Below, piece by piece: positions 55,201 through 64,000 of a stretch of DNA of 64,000 nucleotides (the stretch's first letter is position 1; each line of letters starts with the position of its first letter). Both the position numbers and the translations under genes were made by a program. The stretch covers positions 12,128,173 through 12,192,172 of the forward strand of contig LR990045.1 of the NCBI GenBank assembly GCA_905147135.1, read 5' to 3'. Source of the DNA: Blastobasis lacticolella. Lineage: Eukaryota; Arthropoda; Insecta; Lepidoptera; Blastobasidae. The notes beneath the pieces are model-generated. The model saw only the letters and a program-made list of their open reading frames with translations, made no database searches and was not told where the DNA came from.

Positions 55201-58200
55201 ATGTCCGCGCTGGGCAGTCAACTGTCTCAAACAAGTCCCTCCTATGAGACTGTTATGGGATACTCATGTGATGATGTATAGTGGACCCGTTAGGCAAGAA
55301 CTAATGGGAGTAACTTTCCGCTTTTGCAGTTTATTGGAGGCCATTGCATTCTTGACCAAGAGCTGTCTCGGTGCAGGTATAACGAGCATACACGAAGCCT
55401 ATAGAGCTGTAGGGTTATGGACTGCACTAGTCCTAAACTTTTTACTGGGACTTTTTGTAGCACTTGGTATGCATGTAAGTGCATCTTCATCGAACGTTGA
55501 TATGTAAATCCATACAGTATTTTCGCATTTAAATAATTTTTACTTTTGAAAATCTGTAACTAGCTAGGTTTTCGTTCAGTGGTTGGAAAGTAAACTGCCA
55601 TTTATGATCTGGCAGTTGCATAGAACAAGTACGATGTCACTGAAAGCCTTAACGTAGTCAACCACCAATAATACTTAACCACTGAACGGTAGATATGTAA
55701 GGCTATTTCCAGCAGTCGATATCCAGCGGCTGTGATTTTCGCGTGATGTATAGACATTTCAAATGAAACACTTTCAACGGAATAATCGCGGCTTCACACC
55801 TCTTTGAAACTGTTAAGCGATTGAAACGATCGACGTTATATATCTAACCTAAGCCTAAAGAAAAAAATATTTCCAAAACTACTAAACCGATTTGAATGAA
55901 TCTAAGCTAGGAACTATCTCCATTAACCTGGCTTACAAATAAATAAAAAATCAAATCAGTCCATCCACCCGCGAGCTACGAAGCCAAATACAGACACACA
56001 TGGATATGTGTGTATCTGTATCTGTTTTTGTCGGTGGTTAAAAATTGTAAAACCTCAATTAATCTGTTGAAAGTGTTTAATTTGGGAGGACTGTGATGTC
56101 ATTTTTTCAATTTTATTAGAGAATAGCCGCCTTGGCGCAAAGGGTGTACGGAGTGACGGCGACGAATTTGATGTGCTACTCAGACCTAGCGGAAGCTTCG
56201 TTCGATATTGGTGGGATTCCGTGTTTAAGAAAATACTCCAGATATTTCCGGTACCTAATTTTGTTAATAAAAGAACCACTGGAAAATTTGTACGCTATCT
56301 GGTCCAATTCCCCAAGAGTTCTAAAACCTATGCCGTATGATAAGTTTTAGGCCAACAGAAATCTAAATTTCATTATTTTACTTAGATGTTTGTGGTGTTG
56401 GGGGAGCTTTTTTTAAGTTTACTTATTTTTATTTTTGCTATTTTTTATTTACTTTACTTACTTTTGGTCGAAAACACTCATCGTTCGCTCGCGATTTAGA
56501 CTCGGTTGTCACAGAATGAAATAAATGGTACCGCAAAACAAAACTTGTCATATGTTTTAAAATTGTTGAGAGGTTGGACCAATCACATTAACCATAGCCT
56601 CCTTCATCTTACAAGCCATGCTGTAGCACGGAACGGCAACGTCGCTGTGAACCGATTTGCTCATTGTTTACATGTCAATGTGCGAGAAAATTATGAATTT
56701 AATGATGATAAATTTAAAATATATTGATAAGACTGTAAATAAACGCGTTTGTATGGACCATCTACGAAGGTAAATAAAAGTAAATATATTTATAATTGTG
56801 CTAAAATTGGATAAAAACGATTTTTGAAAAACAACCCTTGACCATTTTTGTTGTTAGTTTTTTACTTATTTCATAAATCAAATTCTGTTTTATAATCGTA
56901 ATCTTTCTCTAACAGATGCAAAGGCCTTGTTGTATTTAAAAAGGCAAGTAATATTATGATTAAACCTTAAAAATGGGAAAGAATCTGTGCCGATGTTTTG
57001 CTTTCCGAAAGATGTATTCTATTAAACAAATGGACTTCTGCTATTTCCCAAGCATGCTGGAGTCCCACCGAAGGATCTTTTGTATGTAGCAAACATTTTC
57101 GCTTTGTGAAAGTTATCACAACTACTTTAAACCGCGATCTCTGATTATCCACGATGATCTAAGCGTTGAGAAGTAGGTAGGTACAAGAAGTAAGTAAGTA
57201 GTTAGTGTTTATATACTTAGGTACTTAAATAAAACTGTTTAAAATGTATACCTATATTTAATAAATTGGGCAATATTTTGGCTGGCATTCATTATTTTAT
57301 TTCGCTTTTAGTCGCGACTGCGCCCGCATAAAATTTGACTAAAACGTTCCGGACCCGTTCCCGCGGAAATCACATTAAATATCGGGATAAATTATAGCAT
57401 ATGTGTTATTTGGGGCTATATGCTATATGACTGCCAAATTTCAATAAAATCCGTTTAGGAGTTTATACGTTAAGGAGTAACAAACATCCATTACGTACAA
57501 AACCAAACATAGATAATATTTCGCATTTATAATATTAGGATAGTACAATTGCAAGTAGGTAGATAGGTAAATAGTACAGGAATATATCCAATTTCATATT
57601 ATCTAACTAATGTATATACTTAATAATATACTTTATCACTTAAATAACTAATAACATTAAACGACGACAACCGCAATGATAGTTTAACAGTAAATTTCAG
57701 GTTCACTAAAATTAAAAATTGCGACGTTGTCAAACTTCTGCGCATGGCTTGTAAGATGAAGGAGGCTATGAGGCTATGCATTAACTCATATTAACAAGAA
57801 TATTAACAAAATGCTTGGTCCTTTATTTCATTTTATTCTGATAAACAAAATGACAATTCTGGGACTTTTTAACTACATTTGGAAGGCGAAGGAAAATAAT
57901 AAGCAATAACCTTATTGTGTTTACTGATGATAATTCATTTAAAATACACAAAAATTTTATTTATTACAACAGGAACTTGGTTGATGGGACAATTATACTG
58001 AATCTGGTGTTATCTTGTAGCTGCTATCAGGTAATTATAAAAAATGTTTTGCAGTAGCCTTTTTTGCGGTATGCAGGTATATTACATTTCACATTTCCCT
58101 TGTCTACTTCTGGTAAACGTAAGTGCTCGCCTTCTAATCCTTTTCTTTTCTATCTCTAGTAACTTACCACAAATGTGAATCAGATATGGTACTCGAGCGC

Positions 58201-60327
58201 TCGCATGGATGCAAGCTGTTTCAAAAATAGGGCCCCTGGTCGCAAACAACGATTTTTGTGGTCACATTTGACTGTTGCAGTTAACTTGTTCTTCTTCTTG
58301 AGGTGGCAATTGCCATGGCTACTTCAATCTTCTATACAGTAGCTCTAAAAGAGCGCTTTATAGACGGGTGCTTTTTTGGAACTAAGGCGCAGATTTTAAG
58401 TCACAATGTTCTTCTTCTTCCCACACTTCTCTTGCCCTGGAACTTTACTTGAATGACTAATTGTAACACAGAAAAAGCTACTCTCTAAACTGCTGTGTTA
58501 TGACGATGTTAACGTAGCCTTTTGTAAAAACTATATACCTGAAATTTATAAATTGTAAATATTAGTAGACATGTAATTGATTCTCATCACATGAGATAGG
58601 TATTTACTGGTTAATTTGTAATAAATGTGGGCCTTATTAGAAATCTCACTGTTACCCAAAGGGCAATGGAAAGAGCTATGCTCGAAGTTTCTTTACGCGA
58701 TCGAATCAGAAATGAGGAGATCCGCAAGCGAACCGAGGTCACCGACATAGCTCTAAGGATAGCCAGACTGAAGTGGCAGTGGGCAGGGCACATAGCTCGA
58801 AGAACAGATGGCCGATGGGGCAGTAAAGTTCTCGAGTAGCGACCACGTACCGGTAGACGCAGCGTGGGTAGACCTCCTACAAGGTGGACTGACGACCTGG
58901 TAAGGATCGCAGGTACCAGCTGGATGCGGAAAGCACAGGACCGGCCTTTGTGGAGATCTCAGGGGGAGGCCTATGCCCAGCAGTGGGCGTCTTCTGGCTG
59001 ATATGATAATTGTAATAAATGAAATATTTTAAGGTATGTTAGGAATTGCAAATTTATGATACTTATCTAACAATAATACTCAGAATAAAAAAATAAATCT
59101 TGACGTTAATGTTCCAGTTATGCCCTCGCGAACGAGGGCCCTGGGTACGCCCTGACCATTATCCAAAATTTAGCAGCTCAGTGAATGACAATGGAGCGAC
59201 TGCCATCTGATCTCGGTGACCCTGCTACCGGGAGAACCTGACCAGATTGCATTACGGTTATACATTCAGTCGCCTAAATGTGCAGATTTCATCACGATGT
59301 TTTCCCTTACCGTAAGAGCATCATTCTATACATAAGAAAGAAAAGAATCGTTGGTACCTGGCGGCAGCGGAAATCGAACCCGGTACCTCTCCCTTACGAA
59401 TAGGATACCTTAATCACTAGGCCACCGACGCTCCAATAATGCTCAGAATAAGAGACCTATTTATGAATTCCATTATTAGAAATTCCAATTATAAAAGCAA
59501 TTAGCTTCCAGAAATATTTCGTGAGTTCTAATCTCACGTCTAGGTCTCAAGGTCTTTACAAATACCGAATAGGGCCCTCTCTGGTCTCCGAGTACGTAGA
59601 TACAAATTTGAAATTATTCATCCATCCATGTGATTTGCGGAGAAGAACTTTTCAAGGAAACCTTTTGATTTTTTATGTTAATTGGTGTTCATTTCAACAA
59701 TCAGTCAATCGAGCCACCTGATTGAAAGTGGTCGCCGCTGCCTATGTATAGTAGCAGCACCACGGGTATCACCAATGCGTTGCCCATCTCTAAAATCCCG
59801 AGGCAGTTTGCTCTAGCAGCAAGTAGGCAAATACTAGGCTCTTCTATTGTCTATGCCACGGTTCACCATGAAGTACTGAAGACCTTACTCACCGATAGGA
59901 ACACGTTACATGACGATGATGAACAGGATTTGCATAAAATCCGTCATCCGCCTCTCGTAGGCCAGCGGGGCGATTGGCTGTCTCAGTGGGCAACTGAATT
60001 TGACATTTGATAATCCTAAGTCATCTACGTTGGCCACTGGATGTAGCGAATACCAAAATAAAGTAGTATAGAATTATTAAATGTCAAAATCAGTTTCCTA
60101 CTGAGATAGCCAATAGCAAATCTTTTTATCGAATTAATGTTGACTTTTTAAAATTCAGTTAATAATGGCAAACGTTGTTGAAGAAGCGATTGTAGAACAT
60201 ATACAAAGATATCTACCAGACTTTCGGATGTACGTCTTGGTTACTCTTATACCCTTGCTTGGTTTGTGCATGATTCTGACCTTGAAATATATTGCACCGT
60301 TTTCAGCTGTCACAGCCTTGTATATGG
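52242..60327 (+). CDS. SLC36-type amino acid transporter-like protein (seven exons, 3' end outside window)
   Basis: Exons 52242-52277, 52869-52964, 54332-54528, 55330-55474, 56120-56250, 57973-58030 and 60159-60327 join in phase without a stop into about 277 residues. After a hydrophilic N-terminus come FLTKSCLGAGITSIHEAYRA (TM1, corresponding to the G-x-G region of the family), LWTALVLNFLLGLFVALGMH (TM2), a loop MCYSDLAEASFDIGGIPCLR and KYSRYFRNLVDG leading into TM3, then VEEAIVEHIQRYLPDFRMYV and LKYIAPFSAVTALYM. This order matches insect proton-coupled amino acid transporters (SLC36, pathetic-like) as I know them. Remaining membrane spans should lie beyond 64000 or in exons I missed. The start is uncertain. 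Substrate cannot be read from sequence. Confidence 0.8.
52309..52520 (+). repeat. Family C, copy 2
   Basis: It runs from cttatccatttttgcggcca to agttaccacttcaccatcag, parallel to 17936-18165. It lies in the intron between the first two SLC36-like exons. Confidence 0.5.
52551..52815 (+). repeat. tRNA-derived SINE, decayed
   Basis: It has a diverged head (gggagtcggcagtctaatgg) and body (gctctcacggtgaagaaaat, cacggaggtcagatcgcagc). The 3' third is missing. Confidence 0.55.
52869..52964 (+). CDS. SLC36-like gene, N-terminal cytoplasmic exon
   Basis: Acceptor gttttgtttttcag, donor ACAGAG|GTGAGT. It encodes SKSTNDIQVVSENAVQSKSK then FPFSRKGSIKTE, hydrophilic and Ser/Lys-rich, phase 0 on both sides. 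Confidence 0.7.
53120..53180 (+). repeat. 39-bp sequence shared exactly with 23158-23196
   Basis: 53140-53178 repeats 23158-23196 without mismatch. The sequence downstream differs. Confidence 0.6.
53181..54300. other. Intron sequence with a GC-rich patch
   Basis: 53640-53880 is rich in variants of gctacgctg and cgctatgctga and may be a decayed element. No exon is supported. Confidence 0.3.
54332..54528 (+). CDS. SLC36-like gene, exon before TM1
   Basis: Acceptor gttttgtaaacgcag, donor CCTGAC|GTGAGT. It encodes EDEPIELKPSTKVNTNYVSE through DYDFVSNRDRPSTMNL. The YDF..NRDRPS phrase resembles the pre-TM1 segment of insect SLC36 proteins. Leaves phase 2. Confidence 0.8.
54598..54890 (-). mobile_element. 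tRNA-derived SINE, antisense, slightly truncated
   Basis: The inverse has the head ggagcatcggtggccgagcg and the B-box-like GAGTTCGAATCCCGC. Its 3' end is lost near 54598. It lies in an SLC36-like intron. Confidence 0.7.
54995..55245. repeat. Family B fragments, decayed
   Basis: gcaggcgggttgaatatcgt and, further on, caatatccaaccctgccaag recall family B in both orientations. Confidence 0.35.
55330..55474 (+). CDS. SLC36-like gene, TM1-TM2 exon
   Basis: Acceptor ccgcttttgcag, donor ATGCAT|GTAAGT. It encodes TLLEAIAFLTKSCLGAGITS and onwards to LGMH. G-A-G stands where G-T/S-G is usual, and S-I-H where M-P is common, so substrate recognition may be atypical. Confidence 0.85.
55855..56042 (-). 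repeat. Repeat family D, copy 4
   Basis: The phrase aaaactactaaaccgatttg with gaactatctccattaacctg and the end tctgtttttgtcggtggtta follow the inverse of 31617-31866. Confidence 0.5.
56120..56250 (+). CDS. SLC36-like gene, TM2-TM3 loop exon
   Basis: Acceptor caattttattag, donor TTCCG|GTACCT (weaker than the others). It encodes RIAALAQRVYGVTATNLMCY then SDLAEASFDIGGIPCLRKYS and RYF. The Y-x-D-L-A-E-x-(S/T) block is a family signature. The open frame runs past the donor into intron (YLILLIKEPL), which does not look like SLC36. Confidence 0.85.
57325..57541 (-). repeat. Helitron-like element fragment
   Basis: The plus strand ends gcatttataatattaggata, the inverse of a TC-CTAATATTATAAATGC start. 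Upstream are aataaaatccgtttaggagt and aaggagtaacaaacatcc, phrases also found in the duplication units near 14170-14237. Confidence 0.55.
57973..58030 (+). CDS. SLC36-like gene, TM3 exon (58 nt)
   Basis: Acceptor attattacaacag, donor TATCAG|GTAATT. In phase it encodes RNLVDGTIILNLVLSCSCYQ. FRNLVDG joined to KYSRY matches the family's KYSRFFRxFVDG-type sequence. It is too short for ORF scans and was located by phase and motif. Confidence 0.8.
58627..59001 (+). pseudogene. RTE-type LINE ORF2 C-terminus, one stop
   Basis: It encodes NLTVTQRAMERAMLEVSLRD and onwards through IARLKWQWAGHIARRTDGRW. A TAG at 58837-58839 interrupts the frame where relatives have Trp. After it comes RPRTGRRSVGRPPTRWTDDL, ending QQWASSG and a stop. 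This is the well-known C-terminal motif of RTE-like endonuclease-reverse transcriptases. It is 5'-truncated and lies in an SLC36-like intron in the same orientation as the gene. Confidence 0.8.
59089..59434 (-). mobile_element. tRNA-derived SINE, full-length antisense copy
   Basis: Flanked by AATAATrCTCAGAATAA (59072-59088 and 59435-59451), a 17-bp target duplication with one mismatch. The inverse carries head ggagcgtcggtggcctagtg and tail cattaacgtcaagatttatt. Confidence 0.8.
59700..59970 (+). repeat. Family A copy
   Basis: gagccacctgattgaaagtg, gtcgccgctgcctatgtata and gtagcagcaccacgggtatc, then atcaccaatgcgttgccc, match family A. The 88-codon frame here is accidental. Confidence 0.5.
60159..60327 (+). 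CDS. SLC36-like gene, TM4 exon
   Basis: Acceptor ttaaaattcag, donor ATATGG|GTAAGC. It encodes LIMANVVEEAIVEHIQRYLP, then DFRMYVLVTLIPLLGLCMIL and TLKYIAPFSAVTALYM. The LKYLAPFS-type motif is typical of SLC36. It leaves phase 1. No following exon was recognised before 64000. Confidence 0.85.
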
Positions 60328-60344
60328 GTAAGCGTTATTTTATT

Positions 60345-61072
60345 TTTTAATAATTTATTTATTTATTCATACTTTTGTACAACATTACAGCTTAAAACTA
60401 ATGCGTTGCACAAATTAGGTTATAAATTACAGCTATTATATACAATATACTTATTATTTAGGTAAAATTTTCAGTAAACATTGCTATTATTGTATGCATA
60501 TTCAATAAATTATCGGCAAACAGATCGCAGTCTGGTACCTCACGCAATAATTTGTTAAGTTGGATGCGTGCTCTTACCAACGGAGAGTTAAAATGCGAAA
60601 CAGTTCGCACAGATTCCACTTCGATCAATCGGTGACTGCGGGGACGCGTGTGTTTCCTGGGAACCGATAGACAGCAAACTCGCTCAACCAGGTTGGAACA
60701 ATCTGATTCGCCTCGTAACAAACGTACTGCAGTCATAAGTAGATCCAAACTACGTCTTACCTCTAAGGAGTTAAAACTCAGAGCTCCTAATAAAAATTTT
60801 GTTGGGTAAAGAAATGGATAATACCCGCACCTCTTCTTATAAAGAAACCGTAAGAAGGCTCTTTGCACTTTTTCGAGAAGTAGCTTGTAAATCGTCTCAT
60901 GTGGGCTCCAGACTATGGCACCGCTTTCAATTTTGCTCCTAACTAGCGAGGTATAAATAAGCTCTATTGCAGAGGGATCAGTAAAATCTCTAGAGTTACG
61001 AATTACAAAGCCCAGTCGGCGATAACGTGCTTTAGCTAGTTCACAAATATGGGTATAATAACATTGTATTTT
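60345..61072 (-). mobile_element. LINE 3' fragment with open ORF2 tail, antisense in the SLC36-like intron
   Basis: From about 61067 to the stop at 60458 the minus strand is open for about 200 codons: ICELAKARYRRLGFVIRNSR, IYTSLVRSKIESGAIVWSPH, then KVQRAFLRFLYKKRCGYYPF and an end MFTENFT. The pattern of Y-x-x-L-V-R-S-x-I-E-x-(G)-x-x-V-W-x-P followed by Q-R-x-F-L-R is the post-RT region of jockey/CR1-type insect LINEs. It is 5'-truncated, and the 3' end is A/T-rich near 60345-60370. Confidence 0.7.
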
Positions 61073-62560
61073 AAACTATCACGGTTATTCTTGCACTTTT
61101 CAAGGTAGGTATATTTTACCATGATGCATGCAACTGCGTCGATAAATCGGGCTACTCGTTAACCAAGATAAACAGTAAAAACCTAAAATAATTCTATACA
61201 AATATACGATAAATTAATGATAGGAGCCGCTATTGCACGCACCTCACGATCTCCACTCAAAATAAGTGCTGGAAATGATCGCTAAATAACGTCACGGTTA
61301 TCATTGTGACTTTTCACCATAGAGAAAAAATTTATCTACAGAAGCAGAGAGTACATACCGAGTTTCAATTCGAGACAAAATGTCACACATCTCTATAACA
61401 CACACACTAAGGCAAATGCAGGGACGGAACAAGGCAGACCATCTGCAGATAAGTTGTATTTTGCTACGAATTTCTACTCGTTAGGAACATTAACAAATCT
61501 GACTTGTGGGTATATTTCGCTCCGGACGATTTCGTCATTTTTTTAGACTTGTCCTAAATGATAATTTAATATTGTCATTATAATAAAAGGTAAGGTGTCT
61601 AGTAAATCAAACCCACGCCCTGATATCTACCAATGTCTTTTTGATGTCTCGATCCTACATACCGTGAATCGGCAGTGCTTGCTTTTGCAAAAAGGAGGGT
61701 TTTGATGATTTTGACCGGTATAAATGTTTATTTGTTGCCTAATAACTTATCGTTAGAAGTATCTTCATTATATACAGGTTGGCCTATGTGACTTCACAAT
61801 AAATTGAATATTATGCCCTCTAGAGGATAAAATAAAAAATTGTTTCATAAAATGTCATTTAGGTACATTTTTGATATGAAACCCTAATAAAATTGTGGCC
61901 CGCTATTTACAAGATTTGAGTATTAAAATTCTATGCAATTATTACTAAATGCGACCCTGTTACCATCAAAATATTTTCGTACCTATTTAGACACCGAAAT
62001 ATTGCTCAATTTACCAATCATTTTAAATCTATCTTTAGTGGCATGTTGTTTTAAGGTAAAGCATTTCAATTATTGCAAATTCACACTATTACGATACATA
62101 TTTTTGTCACGATTTCTAAAATTGATTCCCGATCGCCGCAACCACGAATGAAATTACTTACCGATGAAAAGATAATCCAGGTGTATTTTCATACTTTGCG
62201 CTTTCACATAAATGTGCACTAAATTACACCGTCTTGTTAATGGTTTGATTTAAATTTGAATAGGAAATTATAAAATTTGCACCGATGTTTCAAAAGAAGC
62301 TTCAGGGCTTGAGGAGCGTGAGCAACATGTAGAACGTTCAAAACATTGCGCGCGTCATTTTCCTATAACTTATTCCAATATATGAAAAAACGGGATAGCA
62401 ATATTTAAAATCATTGTAGAGTGAGCGAACAGGAAATATTTGTGATTTGTGTCTATGAAGGAACTACTCGTATGTTACGAAATCACGTCTTAACATAAAG
62501 GACCATGGCGCCCGACAGTGTTTATCATCAACATGCCGCCAATACTAGTATGTATGTACG
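61073..62560. other. Intron or intergenic sequence, nothing identified
   Basis: A 72-codon frame at 61933-62151 and several AG sites were checked for continuation of the SLC36-like protein; none continues it in phase 1. Confidence 0.4.
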
Positions 62561-62566
62561 TATGTA

Positions 62567-62690
62567 AACTCTTTATTGCGTATAACTACATAAAGAACAA
62601 TAACAAAAGAAAATAAATATACATTGTAAAGGCGGGCTTATCCCACAATGGGATTTCTTCCAGCTAACCTTACCTTGGATAGTCCGAAAT
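62567..62690 (-). repeat. LINE 3'-end-like sequence
   Basis: aactctttattgcgtataac, then aaggcgggcttatcccacaa and tgggatttcttccagctaac resemble antisense 3' ends of moth non-LTR elements, compare 14495-14600. Confidence 0.45.
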
Positions 62691-64000
62691 GAGCTATTTA
62701 ACGAGCGGTGGTAGCAATATCGAGTTTTGTGCAAATTTAAATACTACTAGTATAATACTAGTGATGTTATTTATAATCCATCTCTTACTCTTATTTCGAG
62801 TGCAGTTCGTAAGCGGCCGTCCTATTAACAAATTAGCAAGAAAGTTGGCTAATACGTGGCTGATAGCTTAATACTGAAATGTCACTTAAATCTGTCACTT
62901 AGTTGAAGGCTTCCTAAATATAAGCAGACCGTTCAACTGCGTGGTATTCATAAACTAGCTATTCGTGATTAGCTAACTTGCATCCAGAGTGAATTATTGA
63001 ATTAAATTGCGTTTCGTTTTAGTATTACGCAGTATTTTCAAATGTACAATTACGCTTTTCTTAAGAAAATAATTTAAAAAATTTGCAAATTCAGTAAATT
63101 TTTATTGGAAACACATTTTGTATCAAATTTTTATTGGAAACACATCTTGTTAAGGTTTTGTATAAAAAATAACATTTTGAGAATTAAAAACATAATTATT
63201 GAATTGTTCAAGAATAAAATGTGCGCTTGTGCTTTTAGAAGATGCTCAAATGCGCTGCCAATGTTATAATGGATGCGCAGTACCCACCATGTGACGAATT
63301 TTTTTTTGAATTTTTATCTATTTAATTAAAGATATTTAAATGTAAGCTATGCATTCCTCTATATTGTAGGTCTTTCGTAATCCGAAAGATAAAATAATAA
63401 CACAAGAGACAATATTTTGCCTTTAAAATCATGGCTTAAAAAATATAGGAGACTTCGCATGCCTCGCGACCACTCTCAACCGTAACAGCTGTTCAACTCA
63501 ATTTGACAGTTGATCAAGCATTGACTGGCGTTTCAGTATTTTTTTTTGATGAGTGTCGTTACGGTACGACTTCATTTGGGATCCTGTTTTTAAGGCAAGC
63601 GTTTCAATGACTTTTGAGAATACGAATTTTGACTTTAGGAGCTGCTTAATCATATATAGGGGTTAAAAATTTAAGAGACGTTTCAGTATTCAGCTGGGAG
63701 AGGCATAAGACATATATGATGGTAAGCAGTTATGGAAGCTTTTGGTCAATTGCAATAAATAAGCGTTATAGCTGATAACTCTCGTTTCCAACCCTCATAA
63801 ACATTTGCACGCCCTTATTTTTACCTTGGAAAAAATATTCAAAAGAGTAAATTTCTCGGAGGAGCCCTTTTACAATTCACTCTACGATCTACCATTTTAT
63901 TAGTATTAATAACGGTCTATTTGTTTTTACAAAATCTATAGTAGTTTCGAGTTTCATGCAAATAATTAGTAGTATTCCGCCGTGACATGGACTCGAAAAA
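62691..64000. other. AT-rich non-coding stretch
   Basis: A short direct repeat aaatttttattggaaacacat occurs twice (63097 and 63126). No gene is recognised. Confidence 0.4.

Noticed and set aside
1..64000. CRISPR arrays, prophage, operons, rRNA
   Set aside because: No regularly spaced direct repeats with spacers, no bacterial gene organisation and no rRNA-like sequence were seen; the window is eukaryotic.

Overview
This is a repeat-rich, AT-rich piece of an insect nuclear genome, most likely a moth or butterfly. The grounds are eukaryotic split genes with clean GT-AG introns, non-LTR retrotransposon tails of the RTE and jockey types, tRNA-headed SINEs, and short Helitron-like elements that begin TC, end CTAG and sit between A and T. 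There is no bacterial-type operon, ribosomal RNA, CRISPR array or convincing stand-alone tRNA gene. Species-level assignment is not possible from sequence reading alone.

Layout. 1-2640 is intergenic repeat debris. 2642-8087 is an apparently complete 5.4-kb DNA transposon: 28-bp terminal inverted repeats (24/28 identical), a subterminal array of a motif contained in those repeats, and one uninterrupted two-exon gene on the minus strand for an 812-residue transposase-like protein with an RNase H-like D/D/E pattern. It is the standout feature of the window. 8.1-30.4 kb has no host exon I can support. It holds a 170-bp GC-rich foldback element (10.5 kb), a 1.4-kb direct duplication (13.5-16.9 kb) whose second copy carries two later retroposon insertions, several RTE fragments, a decayed jockey-type reverse transcriptase (25 kb), SINEs and three related Helitron-like elements.

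30.4-46.8 kb (+) carries the last six coding exons of a host gene for a single-pass membrane protein. All exon phases fit. The membrane and juxtamembrane part resembles, from memory, vertebrate FNDC4/FNDC5, so an FN3 ectodomain may be encoded further upstream. Its introns hold nested transposable elements: a pogo-like element inserted in a SINE (34-35.2 kb) and two retroposons stacked on one target site (38.6-39.2 kb).

52.2-60.3 kb (+) carries seven phase-compatible exons of an SLC36-type (proton-coupled amino acid transporter-like) protein, running out of the window at the 3' side. Its introns hold SINEs, an RTE tail and an antisense LINE fragment with a 200-codon open frame. 60.4-64 kb is intron or intergenic sequence with no exon recognised.

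All homology statements come from memory and pattern reading. No database or alignment program was run.
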